DNA from: Candidatus Bathyarchaeota archaeon
Lineage (GTDB): Archaea; Thermoproteota; Bathyarchaeia; Bathyarchaeales; Bathycorpusculaceae
Reading direction: 5' to 3'
Assembly (NCBI GenBank): GCA_003165195.1
Contig: PLSP01000099.1
Span: 2,369-37,797, forward strand
Length of the DNA: 35,429 nucleotides
Shown: one piece after another, positions 31,302 through 35,429 of the stretch
How positions within the stretch are numbered: the stretch's first letter is position 1
Layout of the letters: each line of letters starts with the position of its first letter
Made by a program: the position numbers and the translations under genes
The notes under the pieces: generated by a model
The model's database searches: none
What the model was told of the DNA's origin: nothing
The model's input: only the letters and a program-made list of their open reading frames with translations

Positions 31302-33071
31302 ATGGCAGCTGAAGGTAGTGTAATTCGAGTTGCAGGACCGGTTGTTGAAGCCAAGGGCATGTCGCAGGCCGTAATGTATGAACTGGTTGAAGTGGGAAAA
31401 GATCGTTTGATAGGCGAAATCATTCGTTTAGCAGGCGACAAAGCCACCATACAGGTTTACCAGAACACAACTGGACTCAAAGTTGGAGCGCCTGTCTTAG
31501 GCACTGGCAGCCCCCTTTCAGTAGAGTTAGCGCCAGGATTGGTTGGTCAAGTCTTCGACGGCATTCAAAGACCTCTTGAAGAGCTTAAAAGGCTCACCGG
31601 AGCATTTATCACAACTGCTACTAACGTAACGCCGCTTTCAAGAGATAAAAAATGGCATTTTGTGCCAACCGCTAAAGTAGGCTCCAAGCTCATCGGAGGC
31701 GACGTTCTTGGAACTGTTAAAGAGACTGATCTGGTTGAGCACCGCATACTTCTTTCACCACTCACAAAGGGTAACCTAGTCAGGCTCGCTCAAGAAGGCG
31801 AATACACAATCACCGCGGTTATAGCCACTCTTGAAGTAGACGGCGTAGAAACCGACCTGACCATGATGCAGAAGTGGCCAGTGAGAAAGCCAAGACCACA
31901 CAGTCGTAGGCTTCCCGCGTCTACTCCATTAATCACTGGACAACGAATAATCGACACTTTTTTTCCAATAGCTAAAGGCGGAAGTGCATCTATTCCAGGT
32001 CCATTCGGATCAGGAAAAACTGTAACTCAGCAACAACTTGCCAAATGGTCGGATGCAAACATCATCATTTACGTAGGTTGCGGGGAACGGGGCAACGAAA
32101 TGGTTGATGTACTCACGAGCTTTCCTGAATTGGTTGACCCGACAACTGGGCACCCGCTTATGGAGCGGACTATACTGGTAGCTAACACAAGCAACATGCC
32201 AGTTTCTGCACGAGAAGCCAGCATCTACACAGGTATTACAATAGCTGAGTACTATCGAGACATGGGTTACGCCGTAGCATTAATGGCTGACTCTACGAGC
32301 AGATGGGCTGAAGCGCTGCGTGAAGTTTCAGGGCGACTTGAAGAAATGCCAGCAGAGGAAGGGTTCCCAAGTTATTTGCCGTCGCGACTAGCGGAATTTT
32401 ACGAGCGTACTGGTGTTGTAGAGGCATTGGGCGCTGACAAGCGGATAGGCTCAATTTGCGCAATTGGAGCAGTTTCGCCTCCTGGCGGAGACTTCTCCGA
32501 ACCTGTTACGCAGCATACTAAACGTTTCACAAGGGTTTTCTGGGCTTTGGATGCTGAATTGGCAGATGCGAGACACTATCCTGCGATTAACTGGATGCAA
32601 AGCTACAGCGGTTATATTGGTGAACTTGAGGGCTGGTGGCATAAGCAAATTGATAAGAACTGGAATACTTACAGGGAAGAGGCAATGCGTATTTTGCAGG
32701 CTGAGGACGATTTGAAAAGTATCGTTAAACTTGTTGGACCTGAAGCTTTGCCTGATAAACAGCGTTTAATTTTGGAAAGCGCCAGGATAATCCGTATCGC
32801 AATCCTTCAGCAGAATGCGTTGGACCCAATTGATACTTACACTACTCCGCAGAAACAGTTTAAAATGCTGAAATTGGTTGTTGACTTCCACAGAATGGCA
32901 GATCGAATTGTGGGCATGGGAGCTCCGATATTTAAGGTAACTCAATTGCCTATCATGGATGAGATGTTGCGTATGAAAAATACTGTGGCGAACGATAAAG
33001 TTGACGTTTTAGATGACTTGCAAAGTCGTATGCAAAAATATTTCGAGCAGTTAGAGGCAACCTTGAGGTAA
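31302..33071 (+). CDS. atpA: A/V-type ATP synthase catalytic subunit A
   Basis: This is the nucleotide-hydrolysing subunit. The 589-aa product has the N-terminal beta barrel ([16 protein letters not shown]), the A-specific non-homologous insert around residues 115-190 ([19 protein letters not shown]), the P-loop GPFGSGKTV (about 233-241), the catalytic Glu in [35 protein letters not shown], and the helical C-terminus. No intein is present in the P-loop region, where some archaeal A subunits carry one. It is followed after 5 bases by subunit B. Length and motifs are normal. Confidence 0.97.
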   Translation: MAAEGSVIRVAGPVVEAKGMSQAVMYELVEVGKDRLIGEIIRLAGDKATIQVYQNTTGLKVGAPVLGTGSPLSVELAPGLVGQVFDGIQRPLEELKRLTGAFITTATNVTPLSRDKKWHFVPTAKVGSKLIGGDVLGTVKETDLVEHRILLSPLTKGNLVRLAQEGEYTITAVIATLEVDGVETDLTMMQKWPVRKPRPHSRRLPASTPLITGQRIIDTFFPIAKGGSASIPGPFGSGKTVTQQQLAKWSDANIIIYVGCGERGNEMVDVLTSFPELVDPTTGHPLMERTILVANTSNMPVSAREASIYTGITIAEYYRDMGYAVALMADSTSRWAEALREVSGRLEEMPAEEGFPSYLPSRLAEFYERTGVVEALGADKRIGSICAIGAVSPPGGDFSEPVTQHTKRFTRVFWALDAELADARHYPAINWMQSYSGYIGELEGWWHKQIDKNWNTYREEAMRILQAEDDLKSIVKLVGPEALPDKQRLILESARIIRIAILQQNALDPIDTYTTPQKQFKMLKLVVDFHRMADRIVGMGAPIFKVTQLPIMDEMLRMKNTVANDKVDVLDDLQSRMQKYFEQLEATLR

Positions 33072-33076
33072 GAGAT

Positions 33077-34474
33077 ATGTCGGGAACAGGATTAGAATAT
33101 AAAGGCGTAGCTTCAATTTCGGGCCCTATCATAGTAGTTGAGAACGTCCAGCAAGTTGGTTATGATGAGCTAGTATCTGTAAAAATGCAAACAGGCGAGA
33201 CACGCTTAGGCAAAGTAATTGAGGTAACTCAAAAAGCCGTTACGGTTCAAGTCTTCGAAGGCACCACAGGTTTATCACCTTCAGAAACACGCACTCGATT
33301 TCTAGGAAGACCCCTTGAAGTCCCAGTGTCAACCGAAATGCTGGGGCGAATAATGAACAGTTTCGGCGAACCAATTGACGGACACCCAAGATTTTTCACT
33401 GAGGAACGCCGGGATGTGAACGGTTTCCCACTTAACCCTACTGCGCGAGAGTATCCGCGTGACTTTATACAAACAGGCATATCGGCGATTGACGGCTTAG
33501 ACAGCCTTGTAAGAGGTCAAAAGTTGCCGATTTTCAGCGGTCCAGGATTATCACATAACGAACTCGCTGCACAAATCGTAAGGCAAGCGACCATTCGAGG
33601 TCAAGGCGAAGAATTCTACGTTGTTTTCATCGCAATGGGAATTGAACATGATGACGCAGCATTCTTCAGAAGAAGCTTCGAGGAAACAGGCGCAATAAAA
33701 AACGTTGCGATGTTCCTCAACTTAGCGGATGACCCGCCGGTTGAACGTATCATTACACCCAGAGCAGGCTTAACCTTGGCTGAGTATTTAGCGTTCGATC
33801 AAGATTCACATGTGCTTGTCGTCTTAACTGATATGACAAACTATTGTGAAGCTCTCCGTGAGGTCAGCGCTTCAATGGAGGAAGTTCCCAGCAGAAAAGG
33901 CTATCCAGGCTACATGTATAGTGACCTTGCAAGTATCTACGAACGAGCAGGTAGAATAAGCGGCAGAAAAGGCTCGATCACTCAGATGCCCATTTTAACA
34001 ATGCCAAACGACGATATTACTCACCCAATTCCAGATCTCACAGGCTATATCACGGAAGGACAGATCGTCTTGTCTCGCGCTCTGGAAAAGCAGGGGGTTT
34101 ACCCGCCGATCTACATTACCACCAGCCTCTCCAGGTTAATGAAAGACGGTATAGGCAAAGACCGCACGCGGGAAGATCATGCTAACGTTGCAAGCCAACT
34201 ATATTCGGCTTATGCTCAGTACAACGCTGTAAAATCACTAGCTACTATTATCGGTGAAGAAGGCCTTGGACAGCGAGACAAAGAATATTTGCGTTTCGGC
34301 GAGCGTTTCGAGCATAAATTGGTTTGTCAAGGCAAAAACGAAAACAGAACTATTGAACAGACGCTTTCAATCGCGTGGGATACACTTTCAGTTTTGCCCG
34401 ATGAGGAATTAACAAACATAAAGCCTGAGTTCATCAAGAAGTATTATCCCCAAATAGTCAAAGAAATAAAGTGA
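33077..34474 (+). CDS. atpB: A/V-type ATP synthase regulatory subunit B
   Basis: Subunit B alternates with A in the head and completes its nucleotide sites. The 465-aa product has the beta barrel ([20 protein letters not shown]), the degenerate P-loop region [20 protein letters not shown] in place of a true Walker [61 protein letters not shown] and the end EFIKKYYPQ. It is the non-catalytic paralogue of A. Subunit D follows after 7 bases. Length is typical of archaea. Confidence 0.97.
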   Translation: MSGTGLEYKGVASISGPIIVVENVQQVGYDELVSVKMQTGETRLGKVIEVTQKAVTVQVFEGTTGLSPSETRTRFLGRPLEVPVSTEMLGRIMNSFGEPIDGHPRFFTEERRDVNGFPLNPTAREYPRDFIQTGISAIDGLDSLVRGQKLPIFSGPGLSHNELAAQIVRQATIRGQGEEFYVVFIAMGIEHDDAAFFRRSFEETGAIKNVAMFLNLADDPPVERIITPRAGLTLAEYLAFDQDSHVLVVLTDMTNYCEALREVSASMEEVPSRKGYPGYMYSDLASIYERAGRISGRKGSITQMPILTMPNDDITHPIPDLTGYITEGQIVLSRALEKQGVYPPIYITTSLSRLMKDGIGKDRTREDHANVASQLYSAYAQYNAVKSLATIIGEEGLGQRDKEYLRFGERFEHKLVCQGKNENRTIEQTLSIAWDTLSVLPDEELTNIKPEFIKKYYPQIVKEIK

Positions 34475-34481
34475 GCTCTTA

Positions 34482-35132
34482 ATGTCGCTTGAAAATGTCA
34501 GCCCCACGAGAATCAACTTGATTAAAACAAAAAAAACCCTAAACCTAGCTGAGTCAGGACGGGCTGTGCTTGAACGTAAACGTGACATTCTGCTCAGAGA
34601 GCTAAGAGACAGCATTTATGAGTCCCAGAAAGCTCGAGACGCTTTACAAGAGCTGCTTTTGAAAGCATACCAAAGCCTAAAAGAAGCAAACATGACTAGT
34701 GGTTCAGAAACCAATGCGAACATTGCTTCGGGGACTTGTGCATCCTGTTTTGAAGCCGCTTTTCTTTTAGATTTTAGAAGCATAATGGGTGTTCCTGTTC
34801 CAGACGTAAAGTTCCAAAGCGCACCTGACACAAAGCCTGACTACGGTTTCGCTAATACCAGCGTAGAACTGGATCAAGCGTTCAAGCACTTCCATAAAGT
34901 GTTGGATTTACTAGCAGAGCTGGCTGCTGCAGAGGGCACAACATTTCAGATAGCGAATGATATTCGAAGAACTCAGAGGCGAGTAAATGCATTGAATCAC
35001 GTTCTTATCCCGATGTATCGGAATATGGTTAAGCAGATTGCGTTGGTCTTGGAAGAAAAGGACCGTGAAGAATTCGTTAGAACCAAACGGATTAAACATA
35101 TGATTAGAGGGAAAGCTGAAATTGAGTCTTGA
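34482..35132 (+). CDS. atpD: A/V-type ATP synthase subunit D
   Basis: Subunit D is the rotating central shaft, a long antiparallel coiled coil. The 216-aa product begins ENVSPTRINLIKTKKTLNLA, continues with GRAVLERKRDILLRELRDSI, and returns with ANDIRRTQRRVNALNHVLIP, a signature of D subunits, then EEKDREEFVRTKRIKHM. It closes the F-E-A-B-D unit. The last 11 bases overlap the TTG start of the universal stress protein gene, suggesting that the latter is translated from the same message. Confidence 0.95.
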   Translation: MSLENVSPTRINLIKTKKTLNLAESGRAVLERKRDILLRELRDSIYESQKARDALQELLLKAYQSLKEANMTSGSETNANIASGTCASCFEAAFLLDFRSIMGVPVPDVKFQSAPDTKPDYGFANTSVELDQAFKHFHKVLDLLAELAAAEGTTFQIANDIRRTQRRVNALNHVLIPMYRNMVKQIALVLEEKDREEFVRTKRIKHMIRGKAEIES

Positions 35133-35429
35133 ATTTAAAAATATTAAAAAAATATTGATTCCTACCGACGGATCAAACAACAGTATGCATGCTGCTGAAT
35201 ACGGCCTAGGAATTGCAAAGATGCTTAACGCAGAAATCATGGTTGTTTTTGTTATCGATGAAATTGTTCTTGAACAAGTTGCAAGATTAAGCCAACATGA
35301 CGTTTTTGAAGACGAGTTAAAAATGGACGGTCAACGATACATCAAGTACGTCGTTGAATCAGCGCAGAAAGCTGGCGTCAGGATCAGTTCTATGATTGCA
35401 GAAGGAAGACCTTTCGAGCAAATCGTGCA
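35122..35429 (+). CDS. Universal stress protein (UspA family), 5' part
   Basis: A frame beginning at TTG 35122 inside the end of atpD runs to the window edge. It reads EFKNIKKILIPTDGSNNSMH, the standard UspA opening with the DGS loop, then AAEYGLGIAKMLNAEIMVVF and, later, VRISSMIAEGRPFEQIV, the second strand and helix of the fold. The C-terminal ATP-binding G-x2-G-x9-G motif would be beyond the window. These small proteins bind nucleotides and act in stress survival; their link to ATPase genes is unexplained. The alternative reading of the frame as noise is ruled out by the clear motif. Confidence 0.88.
   Translation, partial: MSLEFKNIKKILIPTDGSNNSMHAAEYGLGIAKMLNAEIMVVFVIDEIVLEQVARLSQHDVFEDELKMDGQRYIKYVVESAQKAGVRISSMIAEGRPFEQIV

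Overview
The window is archaeal. It carries the genes of an A/V-type ATP synthase, a complete Ahb-type (siroheme to heme) gene set, deoxyhypusine synthase, a DUF4255-family protein, several winged-helix proteins with membrane segments, TATA-like promoters close to start codons, and many TTG/GTG starts. The mixture, and the style of the large secreted PQQ-propeller protein and the GT-C-like membrane protein, fits an anaerobic Bathyarchaeia-type lineage best. That placement rests on recall of family style, not on a search.

Layout. 1-2230 is a toxin-antitoxin-rich accessory strip: the tail of a HicB-like antitoxin, a 47-aa zinc ribbon, and two VapBC modules bracketed by two degenerate copies of the 3' end of a tRNA exactly 1680 bp apart, which look like attachment-site remnants. 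2400-4700 holds small regulators and membrane proteins, including two winged-helix proteins that carry membrane segments. 4855-8547 is a divergent glycosyltransferase pair (GT-C-like membrane protein on -, GT4 on +). The region between them carries a tandem array of CTTGAC/GTCAAG motifs and an uncalled 42-aa membrane micro-ORF. 8569-10524 is aguB-aguA (agmatine to putrescine). 10631-11998 is a surface-anchored glycoside hydrolase. 12148-13931 is an amino-acid permease followed by an Lrp/AsnC regulator. 14095-17375 is ahbA-ahbB-ahbC-ahbD. 17378-17881 is a small operon on the - strand (tautomerase plus a conserved small protein). 18205-21126 is a 973-aa secreted PQQ-propeller protein that looks highly expressed. 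21352-23227 holds small membrane and wHTH genes and an acyltransferase. 23305-24789 holds deoxyhypusine synthase, two small Cys-rich proteins and tRNA-Gln(CTG). 24813-25694 is an orphan DUF4255/Pvc16-like protein. 25723-26652 is a PAP2/Aur1-like enzyme. 26897-35132 is the ATP synthase locus, followed by a universal stress protein cut by the window end.

How the parts connect. The ATPase locus reads H-C, then subunit I on the opposite strand, then F-E-A-B-D. The proteolipid subunit K is absent from the window, so the membrane rotor must be encoded elsewhere. AguB/AguA supply putrescine, a precursor of the spermidine that deoxyhypusine synthase consumes. The Ahb set makes heme b from siroheme without oxygen. 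The glycosyltransferases, glycoside hydrolase and PQQ-propeller protein point to an elaborate glycoprotein surface.

The items most worth a second look are the tRNA-fragment-bracketed TA strip, the orphan Pvc16-like protein, the inverted atpI with missing atpK, the CTTGAC array, the micro-ORF upstream of a GT-C gene whose best-placed ribosome site points to an ATA codon, and the membrane-linked winged-helix proteins.
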